A stretch of DNA of 64,000 bases from contig NC_088177.1 in assembly GCF_028769735.1 (NCBI RefSeq), positions 18,544,599 through 18,608,598 on the forward strand, read 5' to 3'. Position 1 is the first letter of the stretch. Every line of letters starts with the position of its first letter. Source of the DNA: Zonotrichia leucophrys gambelii (lineage: Eukaryota; Chordata; Aves; Passeriformes; Passerellidae). Position numbers and translations under genes: made by a program. Shown here in pieces: positions 13,301 to 24,180 of the stretch. Below the pieces are notes generated by a model that was not told the origin of the DNA, did not search any database, and saw only the letters and a list, made by a program, of their open reading frames with translations.

Positions 13301-14915
13301 GCACAGACTGAGAATCTTCCATCCCACAAAGTAAATCATCAATGGAGCTTATTTGAAGAAGGTGTAACTTATGGTGTCCTGCTTTAGACACCCAGAAGAA
13401 ACATGAAATTTCTTACAAATCTTTTATAAGAACTCTTCCTGAACCACTGACCCCAATTCCAAGACATGAAGCCATTTATGGCTAGTCAAGGCATTCTATT
13501 CCTGGCAAGAACAACAAAAAAAATCCTTTTAATATACATGCATTTCCCTTTTGTTAGCTTGCAGAGACATCCATTTCCTTCTGAAATATCAATAAGAAAT
13601 GAAAAAAAAATTTTTTTCAGATTTGTCACCCTTTTTATCTACCCCAATCCTCTTCCTCTCAGAAGAAAAGTAAACCAAAACACTAAGGAGGTAAATTACT
13701 TACATGAAGAAAGCTCATTGTAGGAAAACATATCTACCCAGTAATTCAGTTCTGTTGATTGCCTCAGTCACTGGTGAGAGTGCCATTCTGTAGACTGATC
13801 TGGAAAGAATGATTTAAAAAGAGGGACACAGTCAGGAATTTAAATGCTCTTGACTACTGACACACTTTGCTAATCTATCTTGAGAAGGTCAGTTAACTTC
13901 ATTGTGAATTTCCAAAAGGATATATTAATTTTATCCATCTTTAAATAAGATTTTCATCTCCTCTTCAAAGCCATTCCAAAAAGGGCTATGCATTCATTTG
14001 TTACTAAAGCCAAAAGATTGTCAGATGGGGGCAGGTAAATTGTGATATTCTATGGCAATATGTGACACCATTCCCTAATTAAACCATTGGAATAAAACAC
14101 AGTAATTAACAAGAAATTATTCTGGATTCACACGGTTCATTTGTGCTTCCACGAACACAGCAATTTAGGACTATTTATGTTCATACACTTCACAATTCAA
14201 TAAAGGAAAGCTTTCAATGCCAAGATTTAAAATCCATATGTTAAAAATATATGATTACACATACATGCATCTTATAAAGGGAGATGGAAATTGCTCTCCT
14301 TTTGCAAAACTACCTAGTGCCTTTCACTAAGGCACACTATGCTTACAGTCCTTCAGAGTGACTCCAGCTAGAGCCATCCAAGCAGTCTTCTCTCCATGGT
14401 CAGGAGCTGCTCTTTAAAGTACAGCTCTGCTGACTGAGGACAGACATATGGGAGGTATCTTCAAGAACACAGTATTAAAAATATTCAGTCTTCATGCAAA
14501 GTCAGTCTAGTTTCTTTGACTCCAGGTGACATCTTAATCACAAATATCCAATATAGTCATGCTTAATTTCTTTTCCTTTATTGCAGTTGCTAAAAATGAA
14601 GACCTTTTACAAATGCGGGTCTTTATTGAAAACAGACAAGATGTACTTCATTAGCTCCCTTTTATCCACCCACATCAGATTCATTGTCCATGTTACAAAG
14701 TAACACCTAAATAATAATTCATGTTCCAAAGATGGGCCTCTTGGCCTTCCTGTTGAGCGTTCTGCATGAAAGAGCAAGAAAAATGAGCTAATTTCAGAAA
14801 GACTAAACTTTCCACTACTCAAAAAGGAGCCTAAGAGATAACTACACAAATTTCTTTCAGCAGCAAGTAATGATTGGCATATACTTTTCTTCAGGCAAGA
14901 ACAATTAAATTAATG
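7328..14915. other. Gene-poor AT-rich DNA
   Basis: No gene is recognised. A local GC-richer patch at about 12,490-12,690 stays open on the minus strand for 70 codons, but it matches nothing I know. No FTCDNL1 exon, the gene expected upstream by human synteny, could be identified. Confidence 0.5.
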
Positions 14916-15042
14916 TATCACTGTGTTTTAGAATGATCAAAACCGAATCCATGTTCAAGATTTTAGCTCCAAAACTTTGAAATACAATTAATGAGCACTT
15001 CTCTCTCCAAGTCACCAACGTCTGTTGCTCAAGAATAAGATG
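14916..15042. repeat. 127-bp direct repeat, copy A
   Basis: This begins TATCACTGTGTTTTAG and ends AATAAGATG. It is identical to 17,021-17,147 except for one base (GTCACCAACG here, GTCATCAACG there). Similarity stops abruptly at both edges, apart from a single shared G just upstream. No transposon ends or target duplications are visible. The minus strand is open across the whole unit in one frame, but no protein family is recognised. Confidence 0.93.
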
Positions 15043-17020
15043 TTAAAGTTCAGTCTCCTGGACTCAACTTCACACTGCAGAAAAAAAGGAACTATTCTTA
15101 TGGCTTTGGGACAACAGCACATTTAACAAAAGTTTCCTAGCTGCACACAAAATGAAAACATCTTGCTTGTAACATTCCTTTTAGCAAGCACTTCAACAAG
15201 AGTCTCCAGATTATAATCAAGCTTCTAACCGAAAGAATAAATGCTGAGTCCTATTTATAAGAAAAGTGGGATAAGTCAACCAATTCTAAATGTTCTGCTA
15301 TTCACTGCCAACTAGATCAAATTCATCTTCTGAATTAAATATATAAAAAACAATTAAAATATTTTCAACTGTTTACAGTATCAATCCAAACCAAAATACC
15401 AGTACCTTAGAAGACCAGATTTTAAAATGAGAGAAAAACAAAGTGAACATTATATGGACCCAAAAGCATACACTGCATTCCTGATTTATTTGCCATAATT
15501 CTATTGAAAAAGGCCTGTGGTCCTGTATGTCAGGCAATCCTTCCTAGGTGTAGCTGATATTTCTTTTGTTCTGGTTTGATCAGAAGTCCTTGTTGGAGGT
15601 TCTCTAAGCATCCCCAGCACTTAACTCTTACTGGGCCCAATTCTCTTCTTTTTCTACAAATGACATCTGGCCAAGATCTACACTAGAACCTTTTGTGTAA
15701 CTTTTCTTCAGCAGATAAAGATTTTGTATTTCTATTGCTTTGCAAAGAATAAATGTCTTTATAAGAGAGTTTACTTATGCTGACATTCAGCACCTCCCAC
15801 ACCTTACAAAATGGAAGGGGGAATAATTATTATGTGATTCTAGTGATCCATCAAAGACTGATGAATCACAATAATGGTTTTAATAACTGACCAGCAATCC
15901 AAAGCTTGAATGACTAATGTACACTTTTCATGTTTTAAAGCTTATCACTAGAAATGTGCCTAAAAGTGCCAGGAGGAGAGTCCTATCGCAACAGACAAAC
16001 TTAATCCATGCTGCAAAGGGCTGAAGATCCACTCATTATTTGTCTGTTCATGAAAAACACAAGACATTGTATTGCAGATTGACACAATTCTGATATCTAA
16101 TTCGTGGCCTACTCACTCCTAATAAATCCCACAGAGAAACAAAAATTGTTTGAAAACAGTTTGCAAATAAATCAAATTATTTTAGTTAGTTATTCAGTGC
16201 TAAAGTCCTACTAATTTCCTTACGGATAAAGTAAACACAAAGCTTCAAGTTTCCCTGGCAATGCTGCCACTTAAAAACAGGCAAAAAAATAGGACAAATC
16301 CCCCCACCACTGCAAACCATCCAGCTGGTGATCCTGATAGCTACAGACTACAGTTAACTGATAGTGATGTAAACTCCTTATGCCAGCTTACTTAAGCACA
16401 GAAGCACAAATGCACATAATTAAGATCTGATGTTTGCTTTTTCCTCCAAACACAAATGCAGTATTTGTGTTTGAGCACTGGCAGTAACAACTGTGAACTG
16501 TGCTATTAATGTCTGATTTAAAAATGCTTGTGGCAGAATCCTGTCTAGAGGAACAAAAATAAAATGTATTCAGACAAAGCAACAGTGAAAAGTGCATTAA
16601 GAAAATTAAAAGCAGTGATTACAGAAGAAAATCATGTATTCTCCTGTCAGAAAGTTATTTATGTATAACATTTCTTAAAATGGATCCAAACACTGCCATT
16701 CTCAATAAAAATTAAATTTCTGAGAGGATATATTTTTAAAGTATATGGGAATCCTTGTTTTATTAAAAGGGAGAAATACAGTTCAGTACCCTTCTTGCTT
16801 ATTTTCCTCAAGCATTTTTCAGTTTAAATAAATTGGTACTAAAGGGTCCAGGAACCTAGATGAACTTATGGCTTCATTTATTAACTCAGGTTTAAGAATT
16901 TGTAGCTCAAAAAAAATACATCACAGAACTGAGGCTTCGTAACTTCAGTAAGGGACACAATGAAAACTGTATGCAGCTTGAAGAAGCATTTCACACTAAA
17001 CTGAGGCATTCATTTACTAG
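15043..17020. other. DNA between the two repeat copies
   Basis: AT-rich sequence without recognised genes or repeats. It does not resemble the flank beyond copy B, so the duplication is not a simple 2.1-kb tandem. Confidence 0.5.
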
Positions 17021-17147
17021 TATCACTGTGTTTTAGAATGATCAAAACCGAATCCATGTTCAAGATTTTAGCTCCAAAACTTTGAAATACAATTAATGAG
17101 CACTTCTCTCTCCAAGTCATCAACGTCTGTTGCTCAAGAATAAGATG
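17021..17147. repeat. 127-bp direct repeat, copy B
   Basis: Second copy of the 127-bp unit, same orientation, about 2.1 kb downstream of copy A with 126 of 127 bases identical. Near identity in noncoding DNA means either a recent copy event, gene conversion, or selection. Confidence 0.93.
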
Positions 17148-17947
17148 ACAGCCTCCCAAAATGACTTCTGGCTCTAAATCAGTATCTGAAGGTGCATCCT
17201 TTCATTGAGGATCCATGGATTCCAGCTGTCTGTTGCAAGTGGCTATAGCAGGACTATGTGAAATTGTCCTCTCACCTGTTCCTATTGAAGCCCTCTGTAG
17301 TGTTTGCTAATGTAGTATAAAAGCATGCTACAGCTTAGTCTTTTCTGTGAGATATGCACACAAAAATATTCTGGCAATTGTTGTTCTGAGCTTTTCAGGC
17401 CATACAAGGCTGAACACAGCTAAAGCAGAGGCTTTGGAAAGCCAAAGCATCCTGCCAAAATTTTTCAATTCATATTGTTTTTTAGTCAATTGCTTCCTTT
17501 TCAGTCAATTGCAATTCACTCACATTGCTTCCACTGCTAGATTTAACAAAAACAAGTTCTCCCAAGGTAGCACTAAATAAGTCTTGGTAAGTTAAGGAGA
17601 GTTTTTTGTTTGGTGATATGGGATTTTTTAAATGCTTGTTTGATTTGTGGTTTTAGTGGGCTCTTTTCCCTCAGAAAAACACAAAAGGGCAAACCTATAC
17701 CAGCTAGCAACACTGAATGTCACTGGGTATTCTGAAGATGGACTTTTATTCCAAATGCAGCTGAGTGATGTCTGCATAGGAACCTCCTAACAGAACAAAA
17801 CATCATTCTGCATGTACTTCACAAGGCCTTAGAACAACAAGAGGACTAAAGAAGTTTCCTATCACAGGTAGATTTGGCTTTAGGTCAACATGGCCTGCAA
17901 TTTGCTTTTCCAGTCTCAGGTGTCACATGTGCTTGCTTGAAATGAAT

Positions 17948-18150
17948 TAGAGAATTACAGAATGGCTGAAGCTGTAGCATCCTGGGGCATCCTGAGACAT
18001 CTAGACCAAGGCATCTTCTGCTAGCAGGTTGAGCTTGGGCAGATGGCTCAGGACATCTGAATGTCTCCACATTTGGAGACCCAGCCCAGTGTATCATCGC
18101 CCTTACAGGAAAGAAATATTTCCTTATATTTAAATATAGCTTCTTTTACA
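17948..18150 (-). mobile_element. CR1 LINE 3' fragment
   Basis: The plus strand reads like the reverse complement of a CR1 3' end: AGAATTACAGAATGGCTGA, then a block like the 'gtctccacatttggagac' part of CR1, then TTTCCTTATATTTAAAT. The element is diverged and 5'-truncated, with its 3' end at the low coordinate, so its sense strand is minus. The subfamily is not determined. Confidence 0.7.
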
Positions 18151-21100
18151 TCAGACAAGTGGGAAATAAGCCTCATCTTCTAATCACAGAAAATTCTTTT
18201 GGGACAAGACTTAAAAACCCCTTGAAGAACATTAAAAAAAATAGATACAGTCTTAAATCAAAAGGAGTTGCTTTAATAAAAACAGATTGTTATGGGCATC
18301 ACCTGGAGATGTACTTACCACTGCTGCTTGACTACTTTCATGCTCTAGAGGAAGATAAAAATTTGAGATTTCTAGTATGCAGTAAATAGCAAAAACTTCA
18401 ATTCACCATACTGCACAAGCATATACATAATTTTCTGTCTGCATTTAAAAACAAGTCTTTTGATAAAGTTGATCAGAAGCATGAGCATAAATACTTCGAT
18501 TAATAACTTAACTTAGAGATACCTAACTTAGAGATACCTTTACTTGCAGCTTTATATGTATTATATGTGCTGAAATATTCCAAGTCTTTCTACAAATAAA
18601 AGGGAAATTTCTCATCCATGTAAAGTACTAACTGTAACAGGATTATTTGCATTAAGAACAATGAAGAATTGCTTGATACTCTAAAGTAACAAACATTGCC
18701 TGTTACATACTTTCCATTGTCACTACATATTGGAGAATATAACTGGAAGTTGAAGAATCAGTATCCACTGGATATCATATGGCTAAGTCCATTATTTGAT
18801 ATAAACATATTATATTTAAATAATATTTTTTTACTATCAGCATCCCATAAACAAATGGGCTAGCACAGAGTCCTGAGCTTATGCAGTATTCTTCCTAAGA
18901 GAATACTGTGCTCTGACAAACAAATCATTTCAAGTTGAGGATCTACTTGCCTACTATTTGTGTAACGTACCATGCAACCAGCATCTCAAACCATTTTTGG
19001 AAGGAAAAACTAGAGTGGATGTGATATAAATTCCAGAAACCCATGGTGCAAGAATACTGTCTTTGGCCAAATTCTGACCTTATTTCTGTGCATGTGGCAA
19101 TCCAAGTTAAAAAAAGGAATGGCAGAAATAAGTCTCATGTTGAATACATTGCAAATATACCCATCTACAAAGCCAGAATATTCTAAGGAAAAGAAGAAAG
19201 AAGGGAAATTGGGATACAAGCACACACAAGCCGAAATTTCAAACTTTCACTGACAAACCTCAGACTGCAGAAATTATTGGGGACTGAGCTTCATCCAATT
19301 CTTTAAGCAAAAAAATCCCCTTTTATTACACTCCTTGGGCCACTGTGCATTCTTTTAAATCCCAAACAGATTTCCTATTTATATTGATTTACACCAGGCA
19401 ACACAGAGCTTCCTTAAATCCTAAGGTTTTTGTACACTTAGATAAAAAGCAAAGCACAGAAACTTGTCATTGTTCCATGAACAGCAGAACTACCAATTTT
19501 TTTTTTTTTTAGGAACTCCTGCCCTTTGCTCTTATTTTTTCTATTAAAGTAACTCCAGTGCTTCCTACTCATTGTGTCTTCTGAGCAGGACAGAGACAGC
19601 ACAGGCAGGTTCCAGTGTGTAGTCACCACACTGAACTTCCAGCCTATGCTCAAACACACTGCATAAAAGCTGAATTCCCCCAGCTTTCCTTCAGTAGAGG
19701 CATTCATTTGAATAATCCTAATCTATTAATTCATCAATTTTCCCAGTTCTTCCAGATTAACTGTTCTGCAAGTCCTACTCTTCACTAACAGCAGCCAACA
19801 GAGACATGAAAAATGACTGATAGAAAGGTATTGGAAATATGGACAGAATCAAGATTAAACAAAACCAATTTCCACAGGGAAAAGAAAAAAAAAGGTACTG
19901 TTTTAAACAGTACAGTAGTTTCCAAATACTTTATACATGCCAATTTTTTCAGCACTAAAAAACCCAAGACCCTATATCCTGTTTTTTAGCAGCTTCTCCA
20001 TGCAGCTGACACAGAAGAAACACAGATTTACTTGTCAGGCTCAAAAGCTTTTATTCCCACTTTCATACAACTCAGTAAATTGCCCAGAGAGTGATTTATT
20101 CTCTGCTATGATCTCCTGAATATCTTATACCTACACAAAAGATGGGTGCTGGCAGGCAGAGCTGGCAGTAGGAATTTCAGCAGAAGTAAATTGTCTAGTA
20201 CTTACAATGCAGCATAATAGCTGTAATTTCATTTGAACTGTTGCCATTAATAGAGCTACAAGCCAAGACCTGGGCATTCATCACTGTGCAGCCACTGAGA
20301 ATCCCTCTGTGCACGCTTCACCACAGATGCAGGGAGCTCAGTCCTGAAGTGCTACTGTACCTGAGAGAGTGACAAGCCAGGCCTGGCACTTTCTCTCACT
20401 ACTGAAAGACACAGGTGGATATCAACTGCTAAGGAGTTTCCCATCAGGATTTAGCAGGTGTTTTCACAGCTATTCCCATCCTCTGCCAAAACGCAAACTA
20501 GCAATTTCAACACATATGCACTGGAAAATGTTTAAAAGGAAACTAAAATAAAGTACACAGGTATGCAAATATGTGCATATATACACTGCACATTAGTTGG
20601 GCAGGAAGAATGTTTTTCTGCAGCATGTTCCTCTGAAATATTGCATGTCCTACATATGAAGGCATAGAAATTCAAATACCTTAAATACTTGGCTAAAGGT
20701 ATCACATCAGCAGGTAGCTGTTCTTCACCTAGACTTTTGGTGAAGCAAATATTAAAGTGGTTTCACTTAAGTGCTATGATTAAAACAAACTACAGGTTGT
20801 TTTCTTAGTCTAAAAAAAGTATACAACCTGAATTCTATTCTATGTTGTTTACATATGCCCTGAATGGAAGCTCAGGATTAGAATACATGCTATAAAGGCA
20901 ATTTCAGAAAAATTGCCTTGAGTATAGCAAAGACAACTTTTGCTGTGTATCCTTTCTACTCAGAAACTGCAGATTTGGCTGTCTCTGACAGGTTAAACGA
21001 ATTAACCACCCTGCAGGCAGCCCCAAGGGTCTATATGGGAACTCAGACACTGAAGAGGTGAAAAAGCCATTAGCTCACTCCAGAGGAATTATTTATTATA

Positions 21101-22777
21101 TGCATGTCTCTCATCACTGCTAATCAACCATGATAGACATGCTTTCTGCCAAACTCCCTGAGGTGTAAACATCTCCAAAGTCTAAAAAAATGCTATATAC
21201 TTCACATCCCTGTCCTACCTACAGGAGGGGGAAATGGGCACTGAACTGCACATGCAGGACAGGCTGTTCTACTGGCAGCCCAGAGGTCAGTGACTGATCC
21301 TGTGTATGAGAACTGTGAGGGCTGCTGTGGGCAAAGAAGAGCAGATGTGGTAAGTGAAGTAGCATGTAAAAAGAAAAGGTCCTTCTTACAATAATAGAGA
21401 GCATAACAAGCAAACAATTAGTAAATAGAAAAATGGAGACATGAAGCATCACAGAAAAAGGACAAACATGAAGGCTGACAAAGGCCTATCAAAAATACAG
21501 TATTTTGTGCCTCCATTGGGTGATATGTGTAAGGATTAATACACTCAGTTATTGAATCTACTTGCATACTACAACAGCCACATGACAAAGATTGGAAGCA
21601 AACTCAGAGCAACCAGTCACCATTATAATTTATAATATGTCACAAAAGATTTCTTGGATCTTCTTGAGAGTAGGAATAAATCGGTGATTTCTATTTTAAG
21701 TGGGAAAAACAGGTGATGTACATCATTATTTCCTATAATCAAAAGCGAGTCCATTTCACAATTTTGGACATGGTCTATGTCTGAATTCTGACTAAGATAG
21801 GGACTTATTTCCATGCTCTCCCATAAGGCTCATGTAGCATTTTGGATGAAGATGAAAGCCTGTCTACAACCTTATGCATTAGCTTTAGTTGCTTGGTCCC
21901 AGTTGCATCATGAATACACCATGGTTAAATAAGTATTTCTGGGCAGAAGTACCAGCATGCCCTTTTGGTTACTGTAACTACCCCCACAATGTGAATAATG
22001 CCTGTAAAACTCTTCTGGGCAAGCTAATCTCTCATCTGCAGAAACCACTGGAGAGAACACAGGCCACCAGAGGAGAAGAGCACAGATTTTTCTCCACAGT
22101 GCTGACAGTAATTATTCATGTTTCTCAACAATAATTACCAAATTTAAAACTTTCTTCTGCCTGACCACTTCTCTCTAGTGGATCCCTGCTTTTTCATCAG
22201 TTATCAATAATCATAATAGAGCTGTGCCTGTGCAAACAAACCTTAGAAATCAAGGTCCACATATCCAGATTTTCGGAGCACAGCCATTTTCCTCTATTTC
22301 TGTAGGCATTTTTTGGAAATTATCTGCCTCATATGAGAAAAGCAGAGCACTAGTTTCTTCTTATGCACATGCATTTCAAAGATCTTATCCAGTATTTCTT
22401 CAGCAGAGTACCTAGTAGAGAACAGAAGTGAGAAGGTTCCATTAGCCCACCTAATTCAGTTTTAGTGTCAGCATGGACTTGAACAGCTCAAAATTGGACT
22501 GAGAAAATCTGTCTCCACGAACTGAAACAAACAGTTGAGTGAAGGAGCTAGAGATGTTTTCTTAAAAAATTTTGCTTCATTAGCAGAAGGATTGTGAAAG
22601 TTTCCACTCGGATCATAGCCTTAGGGCATACTCACAGAGAAAAAAAAATCTGGAAAACATCCTACAACAATACGTCCAGAATTCAAACCAGGCGAAAGAG
22701 GATGTGCTTGGGAAAACGCCGAAGCGAGCACCTGAGTGTTTCTGTTCCGACACGGGCTCTCCAAACCGCGCCGCACT
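18151..22777. other. Gene-poor AT-rich DNA
   Basis: No exon or RNA gene is recognised. Two adjacent copies of TAACTTAGAGATACC lie near 18,508-18,537. A compact inverted repeat lies at 20,889-20,928. Confidence 0.5.
20889..20928. repeat. Short hairpin-forming inverted repeat
   Basis: The arms GCTATA + AAGGCAATTT pair with AAATTGCCTT + TATAGC around a 5-base loop (CAGAA), with a 3-base bulge (GAG) on the right side. Sixteen base pairs result. It is too short for a standard pre-miRNA. Confidence 0.6.
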
Positions 22778-22791
22778 GCGCCACCTGCTGG
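22778..22791 (-). promoter_or_regulatory. Candidate CTCF-binding site, minus orientation
   Basis: On the minus strand the sequence is CCAGCAGGTGGCGC, a full match to the CTCF core consensus and nearly the same word as the site at 7,315. It sits in a CpG-containing patch (about 22,720-22,790) 0.7 kb upstream of the C2orf69 CpG island and points away from that gene, toward the site at 7,315. Confidence 0.6.
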
Positions 22792-23499
22792 TCACCAAAT
22801 ATTGGATTTTTTTCCTAGTCTTTGAGAAAAAAGCTGTAATCGCATAAAAAATACCTTTCATACAAAAACGTCGGGAGAGCTAGGATTAAAAAAAAAAAAA
22901 AAAGCTGTTTTAATAAAAAACCTAAATCACCAAAAAATTTAATTAATCTCTGCTATTCATATAAACGTGAAAAAGCCACTCTGAAGTATTCTGCTGCTTT
23001 CTAGCTTGCTACACTAACAAATAACCTTAACGTCACCATATGTCTTTGTTGAATTTTCCGACAAGAAGAAACCAGTCGATAGTTTGATTACTTGATTAAG
23101 CAATTAGTGCTTAATTAACTCTCCTTTTTTGAGTGCCTCAGCTGACAGGAGACCGGTTTTGTGTTTGGCTGTTTTGTAGGCTTGCATAAAAGTGTTTTTA
23201 AGTGGACTAGGAAAACAGATTAACAGAAAAAACACGTGAAATATCAAAATTCTAGAAAAAGGAAACTTAAATGCTTAAAAGAAACCAAAGGCTCTGTTTC
23301 CTTGCTTTGTTTGCCTTGTAAAATACAAGAGTTCTCACCAGCACACGTGAAAGCTTTTCTTCCAACGCAGCAGAACTAGTGTATCCAAACCCAGTATTTC
23401 AAAGCTATCTTTTTATTTACTTTTTCTCACACAACGAGCACCTTTAGGAGGCACATACCTTCCAGTTAGGAAATTAACTGCTCCACGTGGAGCACTAGA
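22792..23499. other. Upstream flank of C2orf69
   Basis: AT-rich sequence with a 16-base A run at 22,888-22,903. No gene is seen before the CpG island begins. Confidence 0.5.
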
Positions 23500-23689
23500 T
23501 CCTTTCTGTAAGTTCCACAGCCCCACACCCCGCGGCGTCGCTGCCCTGCGGAGGAGGCTCCGCGGCCGCTGCCCCATCCCGAGGCTCCCTCAGGGCTGCC
23601 GGCTCAGGCACCGCCCCGCGGGAAGCACGAGCGCACCCTCTCCCTCGCGGCCCCACGCGCTTCCCGCCGCCGCCTTTTGAACAGCTTCG

Positions 23690-23697
23690 TGACGTCA
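23690..23697. promoter_or_regulatory. CRE palindrome TGACGTCA
   Basis: Perfect cAMP-response element, the CREB/ATF site, 163 bp upstream of the C2orf69 start codon. An E-box CACGTG follows at 23,712-23,717. Function is inferred from the motif and its position. Confidence 0.6.
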
Positions 23698-23766
23698 TCG
23701 AGGGGCGGGCGCACGTGCTACGCCCCCTGCCGGGTCCCTCCCGGGGAGCCCATGGGCGGGTCCGAT

Positions 23767-23804
23767 GGGCGGGGCCGGGGACGGGCCCGTTCGAGGGGCG
23801 GGGC
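23767..23804 (+). promoter_or_regulatory. GC boxes of the C2orf69 promoter
   Basis: GGGCGGGGCC (23,767-23,776) and GGGGCGGGGC (23,795-23,804) are SP1-type GC boxes 55-95 bp upstream of the start codon. No TATA box is present, which fits a dispersed CpG-island promoter. Confidence 0.65.
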
Positions 23805-23859
23805 TGGGGCGGTGCGCAGGCGCGGCGCGCGGGCGGGCGGCGCGCGGAGCGGTGCTCCC

Positions 23860-24180
23860 ATGAGCCGGCGCTGCCGCTCGGCCGCCGCCGTGCTGCTGCG
23901 GGGGCTTACCGGCCCTGCCGCGCTGTGCCTAGGCAGCGCCATGAGCCTCTGCGGGGCGCCGGCCGCCTGCGCCGCGGGGCCTGCGGGCGGCGGCGGCGGC
24001 AGCAGCAGCGGCGGGGGATCCTCCGCGGCGCGGCTGAGCCCGCCGTGGCTGCGGCTGCCCGAGGTGCCGGGCGCTGAGCCGCACCGCACCAACGAGCTGC
24101 TGCTGCTGCTGCCGCCGGCCCCGCGCGGCCCGGCCGCGGCGCCGCAGCACCACGTCGTGTACTTCCCGGGGGACGTGCAG
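23860..24180 (+). CDS. C2orf69: C2orf69 coding exon 1
   Basis: 107 codons, from ATG to the donor CAG|GTACGG. It encodes the variable N-terminus, a Leu run (residues 80-84) and the conserved junction motif VVYFPGDVQ. Confidence 0.93.

Noticed and set aside
14720..14790. Possible minus-strand exon with acceptor CTTTCATGCAG
   Set aside because: The downstream donor (GTGTTA) is poor and the 18-residue translation matches nothing, including FTCDNL1.
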